A stretch of DNA of 12,477 bases from Alphaproteobacteria bacterium (GTDB lineage: Bacteria > Pseudomonadota > Alphaproteobacteria > Micavibrionales > UBA2020): positions 1-12,477 of the forward strand of contig JAQSWE010000044.1 in the NCBI GenBank assembly GCA_029266795.1. The letters run 5' to 3'. The notes beneath the pieces are model-generated. The model made no database searches, was not told where the DNA came from, and was given only the letters and a program-made list of their open reading frames with translations. The translations under genes were made by a program, and so were the position numbers. Position 1 is the stretch's first letter. Each line of letters begins with the position of its first letter. Below are positions 1 to 7,271 of this stretch, piece by piece.

Positions 1-8
1 AGCCGTTG

Positions 9-548
9 ATGAATCGGACATGGGTTTTGCAGGGCGCGGTTTATATCGGGCTGCTCTACCTGTGCTGGCGGCTGTTCATGGAATACCATTTTGCGGCGAT
101 CGGGCTGGTCATTGCGTTCATGGCCGGGCATCTCTATTTCTCGTTTGGGGACCGCCATGAATGGGCCATCAATTTCATGGGCAATGGCGGCGCAGTGCTG
201 GTCGGATGCTATTGCATCTGGCGCGCAGCCTGCGGCCAGACCTATTCCGACCATTCGCCGGTTGCGGAAAAATACATCAACATGATCTTCGGGCTCTTCG
301 CCGTCGCCAAGGGCGCGCTGCTGTCCTTCAGCCTTTACACCAACGACCTTGCGCGCGAGATTTACAATGACGGTATCGGCGGGCATATTGCGAACGATTT
401 CACCGTCATCGCCGACCGGCTGGATACGCGCATCGAAAACGTCGCACTATTTTTCGGCGGGTATATTGCGTTTTGCGTCGCCATTACAGCGGTTGCGACG
501 TTCATGTACCGACGCCATCACGTCGTTGATATTCATGTGAAAACCTGA
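9..548 (+). CDS. Multi-pass inner-membrane protein of unknown function (possibly 5'-truncated)
   Basis: I do not recognise this family. The ATG at 9 gives 179 residues; a TTG directly before it is also possible. The frame stays open to the window edge, so the true start may lie upstream. The protein is strongly hydrophobic, with about five likely membrane segments near residues 6-24, 27-45, 57-74, 90-109 and 144-166. Between the last two is a polar stretch (about 110-143) rich in D, N, R and E. The C-terminus is basic and His-containing (YRRHH). No catalytic motif or signal peptide is evident. A short GC-rich hairpin (GCGGGG...CCCC, 551-565) follows the stop but has no T-run, so I do not call it a terminator. 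The next gene on the same strand begins about 70 bases later. Coding status is supported by length and codon use typical of the window. The function is unknown. Confidence 0.7.
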   Translation: MNRTWVLQGAVYIGLLYLCWRLFMEYHFAAIGLVIAFMAGHLYFSFGDRHEWAINFMGNGGAVLVGCYCIWRAACGQTYSDHSPVAEKYINMIFGLFAVAKGALLSFSLYTNDLAREIYNDGIGGHIANDFTVIADRLDTRIENVALFFGGYIAFCVAITAVATFMYRRHHVVDIHVKT

Positions 549-615
549 ACGCGGGGAACAACCCCACGCCTGCTGCGTTGGCCTTCCCTGATAAACCAAG
601 GATAGGCTATAGAAC

Positions 616-736
616 ATGACTGCGCGCAAAAGCAAAAAAAACACCCGCCGCCGGGCTATGCAAGGCGGGATCAGACGCGCGCCCGAAATTCACCGCTTTC
701 GCCGGTAAGGTCGCCGCATGGTCGGGCAAGCCGGTC
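616..736 (+). other. Displaced 5' end of the iron permease gene, with candidate frameshift at an A8 tract
   Basis: ATG 616 opens a frame MTARKSKK that runs into eight consecutive A's (634-641) and stops at 706-708. If one A is skipped or absent, the frame joins the downstream body and gives MTARKSKKTPAAGLCKAG..., then KFTAFAGKVAAWSGKPVV. The restored protein would be 157 residues, with a complete first membrane segment and the amphipathic stretch normally preceding it. A purine-rich AAGGA lies at 598-602, rather far (13 bases) from the ATG. This could be a sequencing or assembly indel, a real pseudogene mutation, or transcriptional slippage on poly-A. The sequence alone cannot tell these apart. 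The alternative is an initiation at CTG 620 in the body frame. Confidence 0.5.
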
Positions 737-1090
737 GTGTTCCTGACCGCCTGCGCGCTTGTGATCGGCTGGGCGCTGGCGGGGCCGCTGTTCGATTATT
801 CGAACACATGGCAGCTGGTGATCAACACGACCACGACCATCATCACCTTCCTGATGGTTTTCCTGATCCAGAACACGCAGACGCGCGACACCTATGCGAT
901 GCAATTGAAACTCGATGAATTGATCCGCGCGACCAAGGGCGCGCATACCGTGCTGCTCGACCTTGAAGAGCTGAGCGAGGAAGACCTGATAGCCCTGCGC
1001 GACCAATACGAAGCGCTGGCGGCCAAAGCCCGCAAACGCGTGCAGGCGGGCGGCAAGGATACGGATATGCCGGATATTAAATTGAACTAA
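737..1090 (+). CDS. Low-affinity iron permease family protein (body of gene; 5' end displaced)
   Basis: The 117-residue frame from GTG 737 matches my recollection of the small bacterial low-affinity iron permease family (Fet4-like, PF04120). It has a hydrophobic segment ending in GWALAGPLF, the block SNTWQLVINTTTTIITFLMV, then FLIQNTQTRDTYAMQLKLDELIRA and an acidic, helical tail (LEELSEEDLIALRDQYEAL). Two membrane segments are visible. Bacterial members are small membrane proteins, and iron transport by them is assumed from homology rather than shown. The GTG start is unlikely to be real. The same frame upstream, from about 686, still reads family-like sequence (KFTAFAGKVAAWSGKPVVFL) but contains no ATG, GTG or TTG before the stop at 617-619. 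The real N-terminus probably lies at ATG 616, one frame away (see next entry). The stop is followed at once by a hairpin repeat. Confidence 0.7.
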   Translation: MFLTACALVIGWALAGPLFDYSNTWQLVINTTTTIITFLMVFLIQNTQTRDTYAMQLKLDELIRATKGAHTVLLDLEELSEEDLIALRDQYEALAAKARKRVQAGGKDTDMPDIKLN

Positions 1091-1096
1091 GAATTT

Positions 1097-1177
1097 GTCA
1101 TCCCAGCGTAGGCTGGGATCTCCTTTTATAAACAGCCGCGCATCGCGCGGCGAGATGCCAGCCTGCGCTGGCATGAC
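1097..1177. repeat. Intergenic palindromic repeat with three hairpins (REP/MITE-like), probable bidirectional terminator
   Basis: Three perfect stem-loops lie in 81 bp: ATCCCAGC/GCTGGGAT (1100-1107/1112-1119, 4-base loop), GCCGCGC/GCGCGGC (1135-1141/1145-1151, 3-base loop) and ATGCCAGC/GCTGGCAT (1155-1162/1167-1174, 4-base loop). The ends are themselves inverted copies: GTCATCCCAGC (1097-1107) pairs with GCTGGCATGAC (1167-1177) at 10 of 11 positions. The GTCATxCCxGC...GC element resembles widespread dispersed intergenic repeats in proteobacteria, whose spurious translations (MPAQAGIS, DPSLRWDD) are familiar database artefacts. It fills the gap between the convergent iron permease and mrp genes, and its last base is the last base of the mrp stop codon. 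No flanking direct duplication is obvious. Confidence 0.75.
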
Positions 1178-2280
1178 TATTTGGATTTATCCGGCGGGCG
1201 CTTCTCCGGCAGTTTCATCCAGACGCGCGCAGCGATGTTGCGGAAGTTTTCAGCCGTGTCATGGCCCGCATGTGCGGCCACAAACGGTGTACCGTTATCG
1301 GCATCGTCGCGGATAGTTTTGACGAGCGGGATTTCGCCCAAAAATTCAACCTTCAAAACCGCCGCCGCCTTTTTTGCGCCGCCATGGCCGAAGATATCTT
1401 CGCGATGGCCGCAGGCCGAGCAGCTGTGATAGCTCATATTCTCCACGATGCCCAAAACTTCGACACCGGTTTTTTCAAACATCTTGAGACCTTTTTTGGC
1501 TTCATTCAGCGCGACATCCTGCGGCGTGGATACGATCACCGCGCCGGACAACGGCACATATTGCGCCATGCTGAGCTGCGCATCGCCGGTGCCGGGCGGC
1601 AGGTCGATCACGAGAATATCAAGATCGCCCCATTCCACATCGCGCAGCAATTGCTGGATCGCGCTATGCACCATCGGCCCGCGCCAGATGACAGGCGCAT
1701 CGGGCTCCACAAAAAATCCCATCGACATAAATTTCACGCCATGCGCGGTGAGCGGCAGGATCATGTCATCGGCATTCGTTTCCGGTTTTTGCCGCAGCCC
1801 CATCATGAGCGGCTGGGACGAGCCGTAAATATCGGCATCGAGCAATCCCGTTTTTTTACCGAGCGCAGCGAAGGACAGCGCAAGGTTCGCGGCGACCGTC
1901 GATTTGCCGACGCCGCCCTTGCCCGATGCCACCGCGATCATATGCTTGACCTTCGGTGCGACGGGACGCTGGGAAATTTTATGGGTGGGCGTTTGCGGCG
2001 TGCCCCGCACGTTGAGCCTCGGCGGGGCGGCACGTTCCGCCGTCAGCACGGCAAGGACGGTTTTCGCGCCCGCCAGTTTTTCGACGGCAGACTGCGCGGC
2101 CTGGCGCAGCGGCTCCAGCTCGTTGCCGCGCGCGGGGTCGACTTCGATGGCGAAGGAAACGGTGCCGTCATTCACGGCGACTTCCTGCACCATGCCAAGT
2201 GACATAATATCGCGGCCACGCGCGGGGTCGATCACCCCTTGCAGCGCCTTCACGACATCTTCCTTGCGCAATGCTGTCAT
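1177..2280 (-). CDS. mrp: Iron-sulfur cluster carrier protein Mrp/ApbC (P-loop ATPase)
   Basis: Cytosolic ATPase of the Mrp/NBP35 family that binds and transfers Fe-S clusters to apoproteins. The 367 residues have an N-terminal MIP18/DUF59-type domain (about 1-85), a short Pro-rich linker (about 85-110) and a MinD-like NTPase domain. The deviant Walker A GKGGVGKST is at 120-128, LLDADIYG at 147-153 and the switch DLPPGTGD at 226-233. The cluster-binding C-x-x-C is C287-S-A-C290. Length is normal for the two-domain form. I chose the ATG at 2280 because AAGAAGG lies seven bases upstream; a GTG two codons earlier is less likely. The gene is transcribed divergently from hflK, an arrangement seen in other alphaproteobacteria. 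It converges on the iron permease gene across a hairpin repeat, which may be a thematic iron link but is more likely coincidence. Confidence 0.96.
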   Translation of the reverse strand: MTALRKEDVVKALQGVIDPARGRDIMSLGMVQEVAVNDGTVSFAIEVDPARGNELEPLRQAAQSAVEKLAGAKTVLAVLTAERAAPPRLNVRGTPQTPTHKISQRPVAPKVKHMIAVASGKGGVGKSTVAANLALSFAALGKKTGLLDADIYGSSQPLMMGLRQKPETNADDMILPLTAHGVKFMSMGFFVEPDAPVIWRGPMVHSAIQQLLRDVEWGDLDILVIDLPPGTGDAQLSMAQYVPLSGAVIVSTPQDVALNEAKKGLKMFEKTGVEVLGIVENMSYHSCSACGHREDIFGHGGAKKAAAVLKVEFLGEIPLVKTIRDDADNGTPFVAAHAGHDTAENFRNIAARVWMKLPEKRPPDKSK

Positions 2281-2346
2281 AACCACGCCTTCTTGCCTAA
2301 AATCCTTGCAGCCCTATTTCAATCATGCTCAACATATACAGGGCAC

Positions 2347-2375
2347 TCTATAGCCTTTTCCGCAATACATAACAA
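2347..2375 (-). promoter_or_regulatory. Candidate sigma70-type promoter for mrp
   Basis: On the minus strand TTGTTA (2375-2370) and TATAGA (2352-2347) are separated by exactly 17 bases. Each box matches four of six consensus positions. Transcription would start near 2340, giving a leader of about 60 bases before the mrp ATG. It lies inside the roughly 106-bp divergent gap and would overlap hflK promoter and ribosome-binding elements. No equally good pair was found for hflK. Confidence 0.3.
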
Positions 2376-2386
2376 GGTTGTTCGCC

Positions 2387-3613
2387 ATGGCATTGAAATC
2401 GCAAGACGGCATGATCCTTCTTCCCAATCAGGGACCTTGGGGAAACCGGCCCGGCAATGACCAGCCGCCTTCCGGCGGCGGCGGCAATGATGGCGGCGGC
2501 AATTCGCCCTGGGGCCAGCGCCCGCAGCGACCCTCCGGTGGCGGCGGCGGCGGTGGTGGCGGCAACGAGCCCGATCTCGACGCCATGCTGCGTCAGGCAC
2601 AGGACCGCTTCAAATCATCCTTCGGCAACAAACGCCCCGGCAGTGCGATGGAACCCAGCCGTGCGCTCGCTTTCCTGATTGGCGCGGTCGTGCTGGTCTG
2701 GCTGGCATCGGGTTTCTACACTATCCAGCCCGAAGAAAACGCGGTCGTGCTGACCTTCGGCAAGATGCAGCCGGGCGACATCAAGACGCAAGCGGGTCTT
2801 GGCTATCGCCTGCCCTACCCGATCCAGTCCGTCGAAAAAGAAAACGTCGCGCAGAACCGCCAGCTGGATATCGGCTTCACGGGCCGCGGTCAGGTGCAGA
2901 ACGACAAGCCCACGGAAAGCAGCATGCTGACCGGCGACGAAAACATCGTGAAAATCCATTTCTCCGTCTTCTGGAAGATCAGCGACCTTGGCAAATATAT
3001 ATTCTCCATCGAAGAGCCGCAGGTGCTGACCGTGCAGACGGTCGCAGAATCTGCGATGCGCGAAATCATCGCGCGCACGCCCATCCAGTCGGCGCTGACC
3101 GAAGGCCGCGGCGATATCGAGGCGAAATCGAAAGAGCTGATGCAGAAAATTCTCGACGGCTATGACTCGGGCGTTTCCATCAACTCGGTCCAGCTGCTGT
3201 CGGTCGATCCGCCCAATCCGGTCGTCGACGCCTTCAACGACGTGCAGCGCGCCCGCACCGATAAAGAGCGCTTGAAAAACGAAGCGAACACCTACCGCAA
3301 CGACATCATCCCCGTCGCCAAGGGTCAGGCCGAGCGCCTGATCCGCGAGGCGGAAGGGTATAAGGAAGCGACGATTGCAAAAGCGAAGGGTGACGCGGAG
3401 CGTTTCAATTCCGTCTACAAGGCCTATGCGGAATCGAAAGACATCACGCAGAAACGCCTTTACCTCGAGACCATGCAGGAAGTGCTGAAAAACAGCCGCA
3501 AGATCATCACCGGCGATTCCAAAGGCGCGCCGCTGCTGCCGCTCCTGCAGCTTGACGGCAAGTCGAACAACACGGCCGTCCCCTTCAACGCGCCCCCGCA
3601 GCCCGGCCAGTAA
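2387..3613 (+). CDS. hflK: FtsH protease modulator subunit HflK
   Basis: Membrane-anchored SPFH/band-7 protein. With HflC it forms the periplasm-facing HflKC assembly that surrounds and modulates the FtsH protease. The 408 residues begin with a Gly/Pro/Asn-rich cytoplasmic tail (1-60) carrying PWGxRP twice (17-22, 41-46) and a nine-Gly run (51-59). A single transmembrane helix follows at about 93-109, then the SPFH domain starting YTIQPEENAVVLTFGK. A long charged helical region (about 285-370) contains ERLIREAEGYKEATIAKAKGDAERF. The C-terminus is Pro/Asn-rich. ATG 2387 is chosen because AAGG (2374-2377) lies nine bases upstream; the in-frame TTG 2378 lacks this. hflC follows eight bases after the stop (14 to its preferred start), so the two should be co-transcribed and translationally linked. 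Confidence 0.97.
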   Translation: MALKSQDGMILLPNQGPWGNRPGNDQPPSGGGGNDGGGNSPWGQRPQRPSGGGGGGGGGNEPDLDAMLRQAQDRFKSSFGNKRPGSAMEPSRALAFLIGAVVLVWLASGFYTIQPEENAVVLTFGKMQPGDIKTQAGLGYRLPYPIQSVEKENVAQNRQLDIGFTGRGQVQNDKPTESSMLTGDENIVKIHFSVFWKISDLGKYIFSIEEPQVLTVQTVAESAMREIIARTPIQSALTEGRGDIEAKSKELMQKILDGYDSGVSINSVQLLSVDPPNPVVDAFNDVQRARTDKERLKNEANTYRNDIIPVAKGQAERLIREAEGYKEATIAKAKGDAERFNSVYKAYAESKDITQKRLYLETMQEVLKNSRKIITGDSKGAPLLPLLQLDGKSNNTAVPFNAPPQPGQ

Positions 3614-3627
3614 CGGAGACTATGACC

Positions 3628-4506
3628 ATGAGCAAATCAGGCACGTTTTTTATCTTCATCTTCGTCGCCGGCTTCGTGCTGGTGACGCAGTCCGCCTTCA
3701 TCGTCCGCCAAGGCACGCAGGCGATGGTCCTGCAATTCGGCCGTCCCGCGAGCCTTTACACGGAGCCCGGGCTGAAATTCAAGACGCCCTTCATCCAAAA
3801 CGTGCGCGTGTTCCAAAAGCGCGTGCTGAACGTGGCGCCGCCTGCTGAGGAAGTGATTTTGGCGGACCAGAAGCGCCTTGTGATCGACGCGTTCGGTCGC
3901 TACCGCATCACCGACATGCTGGCCTTCAACAACGCCGTCGGCACGGAAGACGCCGCCCGCGACCGCATCAACAACCTGATCAACTCCGTCACCCGCGAAG
4001 TGCTGGGTACGGCCACGCTGACAGACGTGCTGTCGGACAAGCGCGCGCAGCTGATGCATTCGATCAAGGAACGCGTGAACGCGGCCGCCAAGAACCTCGG
4101 CGTTGAAATCGTCGACGTGCGCATCGGCCGCGCCGACCTGCCGGAGCAGACCAGCCAGTCAATCTTCGACCGCATGAAAACCGCCCGCCAGCAGGAAGCG
4201 GCCCAGTTCCGCGCCGAAGGTAAGCAGTTTGCGCAAGAGACCCGCGCGCAGGCCGACAAGGAACGCACCGTATTGCTGGCCGAAGCCGGCCGTCAGGCGC
4301 AGATCCAACGCGGTCTCGGCGACGAGGAAGCGATCAAGATCTATGCCGATGCGTTCAAGCAGGACCCCGAATTCTACGGTTTCTACCGCAGCATGGAGGC
4401 GTATCGCGAGAGCCTCTCCGGATCCGACACGACGCTGATCCTGTCGCCCGACAGCGACTTCTTCAAATACTTCAAGGAAAGCGCCGGCGCGAAATCGCCG
4501 AAGTGA
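3628..4506 (+). CDS. hflC: FtsH protease modulator subunit HflC
   Basis: Partner of HflK in the FtsH-regulating membrane complex. The 292 residues start with a transmembrane helix (about 5-22, FFIFIFVAGFVLV) and little cytoplasmic tail. The SPFH domain opens with FIVRQGTQAMVLQFGRP, followed by a helical segment with MKTARQQEAAQFRAEGKQFAQ and the conserved C-terminal block FYGFYRSMEAYRESL. Two in-frame ATGs compete, at 3622 and 3628. GGAG at 3615-3618 is only three bases from the first and nine from the second, so 3628 is preferred. The protein is shorter than HflK and lacks its Gly-rich tail, as in other HflKC pairs. It is followed four bases later by a DUF2065 gene. Confidence 0.97.
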   Translation: MSKSGTFFIFIFVAGFVLVTQSAFIVRQGTQAMVLQFGRPASLYTEPGLKFKTPFIQNVRVFQKRVLNVAPPAEEVILADQKRLVIDAFGRYRITDMLAFNNAVGTEDAARDRINNLINSVTREVLGTATLTDVLSDKRAQLMHSIKERVNAAAKNLGVEIVDVRIGRADLPEQTSQSIFDRMKTARQQEAAQFRAEGKQFAQETRAQADKERTVLLAEAGRQAQIQRGLGDEEAIKIYADAFKQDPEFYGFYRSMEAYRESLSGSDTTLILSPDSDFFKYFKESAGAKSPK

Positions 4507-4510
4507 CCGG

Positions 4511-4702
4511 ATGACCGACCTTGCCGTTGCGCTGGGATTGATGCTGGTGATCGAAGGGGCGATGTATGCGCTCTTCCCCGATGCCATGAAGCGCATGACC
4601 GCGCAGATCGCGCTGCTCCCGCCGCAGCAGCTGCGCATGGCGGGGCTGCTGCTCGCGCTGCTGGGTTTCGTGGTGGTCGCGATGGTGCGGGGAATGCCCT
4701 GA
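4511..4702 (+). CDS. DUF2065 (YjeT-type) small membrane protein
   Basis: The 63-residue protein has two hydrophobic helices, about 3-20 (LAVALGLMLVIEGAMYAL) and 43-59 (MAGLLLALLGFVVVAMV), joined by a loop with FPDAMKRM and LPPQQLR. That pattern is typical of DUF2065. Members lie immediately downstream of hflC in many proteobacteria, including yjeT of Escherichia coli, and the function is unproven. Here the start codon is four bases after the hflC stop, so expression probably depends on translational coupling. The ribosome-binding site is weak (GAAG inside the hflC end). A role with HflKC/FtsH is inferred from position alone. Confidence 0.9.
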   Translation: MTDLAVALGLMLVIEGAMYALFPDAMKRMTAQIALLPPQQLRMAGLLLALLGFVVVAMVRGMP

Positions 4703-4714
4703 AAAAACTTCTAC

Positions 4715-4734
4715 GGATTCGGGTTCCCGAATCC
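4715..4734. terminator. Perfect 20-bp palindrome between DUF2065 and degP, possible terminator or operator
   Basis: GGATTCGGG (4715-4723) and CCCGAATCC (4726-4734) are exactly complementary with a TT centre, 13 bases after the DUF2065 stop. As RNA it folds into a stable hairpin. The following bases (TGCTGTCTT) are only weakly U-rich, so it may attenuate rather than fully terminate, or it may be a DNA operator. It would split the hflKC unit from degP-miaA. Confidence 0.5.
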
Positions 4735-4840
4735 TGCTGTCTTCCGACAAAAATATCGTCGCTTTCATTGATTGACGGTATTCCCCAACAGGCCTAACTC
4801 TAGATGAAACAACCTAAAAAGGTTATGGAGGATTCTGTAA

Positions 4841-6358
4841 ATGCTTACCTTGGTTTCCCGCTTTCCGGCAGTCATGGGCGCGCTCTGTGCCGTTGCGATG
4901 CTCGCGCCCGCCACCGCTTCAGCCGCGTCGCCCGACGGGTTTGAAACGCTCGCCGAAACGCTGCTGCCGACCGTCGTGAACGTGTCGACCTCGGCGAAAG
5001 CGCCGTCGCAGGCGCAGCGCCCGCCGCTGCCGGACCTGCCCGACCTCGCGCCCGGCATGCCCGGCTCGCCCTTCGACGAGTTCCTGAAAAAATTCTACGA
5101 GGAATACAAGAACCAGCAGGGTGGCAATGGCCGCCCGCCGGAAGACGATAAAGTCTCCGCGCTCGGCTCCGGCTTCGTGGTCGATGCGGTCAACGGCTAT
5201 ATCGTCACCAACAACCACGTCATCAAGGGCGCGGACGAGATCAAGATCATCCTGCATGACGACACGACGCTGGATGCGACACTGGTCGGCACCGACGAAA
5301 AAATCGACATCGCGGTGCTGAAGGTGAAGACCGATATTCCGCTCGTCTCGACCAAATGGGGCAACAGCGACAATTCGAAAGTCGGATCCTGGGTGCTCGC
5401 GATCGGCAACCCCTTCGGTCTCGGCGGCACCGTCACGGCGGGTATCGTCTCCGCGCGCCAGCGCGATATCAGTGCCGGTCCCTATGACGACTTCATCCAG
5501 ACCGACGCATCGATCAACCGCGGCAATTCCGGCGGCCCGATGTTCAACATGAACGGCGAAGTGGTGGGCGTGAACACGGCCATCTTCTCCCCCTCCGGCG
5601 GCTCGGTCGGCATCGGCTTTGCCGTGCCGTCCAACATCGTCAAAAACGTCGTCGAGCAGCTGATCAAATACGGCAAGACCAAGCGCGGCTGGCTCGGCGT
5701 GCGCATCCAGGACGTGACGCCCGATATCGCGGAAGGCTTGGGACTCCCTAAGAATTCGCATGGCGCGCTTGTCTCCAGCGTCACCGAAAAAGGCCCGTCG
5801 GAAGCAGCCGGCATCCAGTCCGGCGACGTCATCATGACGTTTGACGGCGCGCCCGTCTCCGCCATGAAACGCCTGCCCCGCATGGTGGCGGAAGCGGAAG
5901 TCGGCCGCAAGGTCGAGCTTGGCATCTGGCGCAAGGGCGAGAACATGAAGATTACCGTGACGCTGGGCGAGCTGGAGGCGGCGGAAAGCGCAGGCCAGCT
6001 GACGCCGGGCGGCAAGGACAAGCCCGGCACCGCGCCGGAAGAAAAACTGCCTGCGACCGACGTGCCGTCGATCGGCATGAAGCTGTCGCTGCTCACCGAC
6101 GAAGCGCGCGAAAAATACGCGGTGAACAAACAGGTGACGGGATCGGTCATCACGGAAGTCACCCCCAACGGCCCCGCCGCGCAAAAAGGCCTTGCCGAAG
6201 GCGACGTGATCATCGAGATCGACCAGCAGGACGTCGCAACGCCCGAAGACGTGGCGACCCGCGTGGCCGCTGCCGAAAAGGCGGGCGAGCCGTCGGTGCT
6301 GCTGTTCATCGCGCGCAAGAACGACCGTAACTATGTCGTGATCAAGTTCAAGAAATAA
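4841..6358 (+). CDS. degP: Periplasmic serine endoprotease DegP/MucD (Do family)
   Basis: Periplasmic HtrA-family protease and chaperone that degrades or refolds damaged envelope proteins. The 505 residues begin with a Sec signal peptide (hydrophobic 10-27, cleavage likely after ASA, residues 26-28). The trypsin-like domain carries the triad H126 (TNNHVIKG), D156 (KIDIAVLKV) and S230 (NRGNSGGPM). PDZ1 spans about 283-380 (GWLGVRIQDVTP) and PDZ2 about 408-500. The segment between signal and protease domain (about 52-100) is Pro-rich and contains a flexible loop, as in Do proteases. GGAGG at 4827-4831 sits nine bases before the ATG, the best ribosome-binding site in the window. A small inverted repeat AACCT/AGGTT (4811-4824) lies just upstream of it. 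I see no clear promoter boxes. miaA starts one base after the stop. Confidence 0.96.
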   Translation: MLTLVSRFPAVMGALCAVAMLAPATASAASPDGFETLAETLLPTVVNVSTSAKAPSQAQRPPLPDLPDLAPGMPGSPFDEFLKKFYEEYKNQQGGNGRPPEDDKVSALGSGFVVDAVNGYIVTNNHVIKGADEIKIILHDDTTLDATLVGTDEKIDIAVLKVKTDIPLVSTKWGNSDNSKVGSWVLAIGNPFGLGGTVTAGIVSARQRDISAGPYDDFIQTDASINRGNSGGPMFNMNGEVVGVNTAIFSPSGGSVGIGFAVPSNIVKNVVEQLIKYGKTKRGWLGVRIQDVTPDIAEGLGLPKNSHGALVSSVTEKGPSEAAGIQSGDVIMTFDGAPVSAMKRLPRMVAEAEVGRKVELGIWRKGENMKITVTLGELEAAESAGQLTPGGKDKPGTAPEEKLPATDVPSIGMKLSLLTDEAREKYAVNKQVTGSVITEVTPNGPAAQKGLAEGDVIIEIDQQDVATPEDVATRVAAAEKAGEPSVLLFIARKNDRNYVVIKFKK

Positions 6359-6359
6359 G

Positions 6360-7271
6360 GTGGCTGGGCAACAGCATACCGTTCTTGTCATCGGGGGCCC
6401 GACTGCCAGCGGCAAGTCGGGCCTCGCGCTGTCTGTGGCGCGCCGTAAAAACGGCACTATCATCAACGCCGATTCCATGCAGATGTATAACGGCCTCGGC
6501 ATCCTGACCGCGCAGCCGTCGATTGAGGATTTATCCGCCGCACCTCACCGTCTCTACGCCACGCTGCAGCCGGACGATATCTGTTCCGCCGCCCGCTGGC
6601 GCGATATGGCGCTGGCGGAAATTGACCGCGTGATCGGCGAAGGGAAATTCCCCATCATCGTGGGCGGCACAGGATTTTATATCCGCACGCTGCTCAGCGG
6701 CATCAGCCCCGTACCAGAAATCGCCCCCGAAATCCGCGACCGGCTGAACGCGCGGCAAAAGGAAATCGGCAACCCCGCCTTTCATGCCGAGCTGCAAAAA
6801 CGCGACCCCGCGATGGCGGAAAAACTGAACCCCTTTAACACCCAGCGCCTTGTGCGCGCGATGGAGGTGCTGGAGGGCACAGGCAAAAGCCTTGCCGAAT
6901 GGCAGGCATTGCCGCCGGAGCCGCCGCCCGCGCATTTAAAATTTATCACAGCGACGCTGGTGCCGCCGCGCGAAAAACTCTATGCGCAATGCGATGCGCG
7001 TTTCGGCATCATGCTGAAACAGGGCGCACTGGAACAGGTAAGGGAATTCATGAAAACGGCAACGCCCGGCATGCCGCTTGCCAAGGCTCTCGGCTATCCC
7101 GAACTGTCATCGCATCTGGCGGGGAATATTTCGCTGACCGACGCCATATCGCTGACGCAGCAGTCGACGCGCAACTATGCCAAACGACAGACGACATGGT
7201 TCCGCAACCAGATGGTGCCGGATATTGCGCTGGACGCGCCGGATGCGGAAAAGATTTTTCCGCTATTGTGA
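6360..7271 (+). CDS. miaA: tRNA dimethylallyltransferase MiaA
   Basis: Transfers a dimethylallyl group to N6 of adenosine 37 in tRNAs reading codons that begin with U. The 303 residues have the P-loop GGPTASGKS (12-20), the catalytic-Asp motif NADSMQMY (36-43, D38) and TAQPS (50-54). The substrate-pocket motif GGTGFYIRTLLSG is at 102-114, QRLVRAMEVLEG at 162-173 and KRQTTWFRNQ near the C-terminus. The length is normal. The start is GTG at 6360, one base after the degP TAA, with only AAG-type purines overlapping the degP end as a ribosome-binding site. Because the P-loop begins at residue 12, no later start is possible, and translation is probably coupled to degP. The stop abuts the stop of the opposite-strand gene with no spacer. 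Confidence 0.96.
   Translation: MAGQQHTVLVIGGPTASGKSGLALSVARRKNGTIINADSMQMYNGLGILTAQPSIEDLSAAPHRLYATLQPDDICSAARWRDMALAEIDRVIGEGKFPIIVGGTGFYIRTLLSGISPVPEIAPEIRDRLNARQKEIGNPAFHAELQKRDPAMAEKLNPFNTQRLVRAMEVLEGTGKSLAEWQALPPEPPPAHLKFITATLVPPREKLYAQCDARFGIMLKQGALEQVREFMKTATPGMPLAKALGYPELSSHLAGNISLTDAISLTQQSTRNYAKRQTTWFRNQMVPDIALDAPDAEKIFPLL

Noticed and set aside
551..569. GCGGGG/CCCC hairpin after the first gene as a terminator
   Set aside because: The stem is short with a bulge and has no T-run after it.
671..1174. Minus-strand frame beginning MPAQAGISPRDARLFIKGDPSLRWDD
   Set aside because: Its N-terminus is translated from the hairpin repeat, a well-known kind of spurious protein, and the remainder is antisense to the iron permease gene.
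1261..2202. Open frame of 313 codons on the plus strand opposite mrp
   Set aside because: Shadow of mrp: no recognisable motifs and an Arg/His-rich translation.
2521..2565. GGC/GGT-rich tract as a functional microsatellite
   Set aside because: It encodes the Gly-rich cytoplasmic tail usual in HflK, in frame, with mixed GGC and GGT codons.
4772..4804. TTGACG as -35 of a degP promoter
   Set aside because: No acceptable -10 hexamer lies 15-19 bases downstream (TAACTC matches only two positions), and no clear RpoE- or RpoH-type pair was found.
4919..6502. Open frame of 527 codons on the minus strand opposite degP
   Set aside because: It is His/Arg/Asp-rich with no domain sense, typical of the antisense frame of a GC-rich gene, while the plus strand encodes a complete DegP with triad and PDZ domains.
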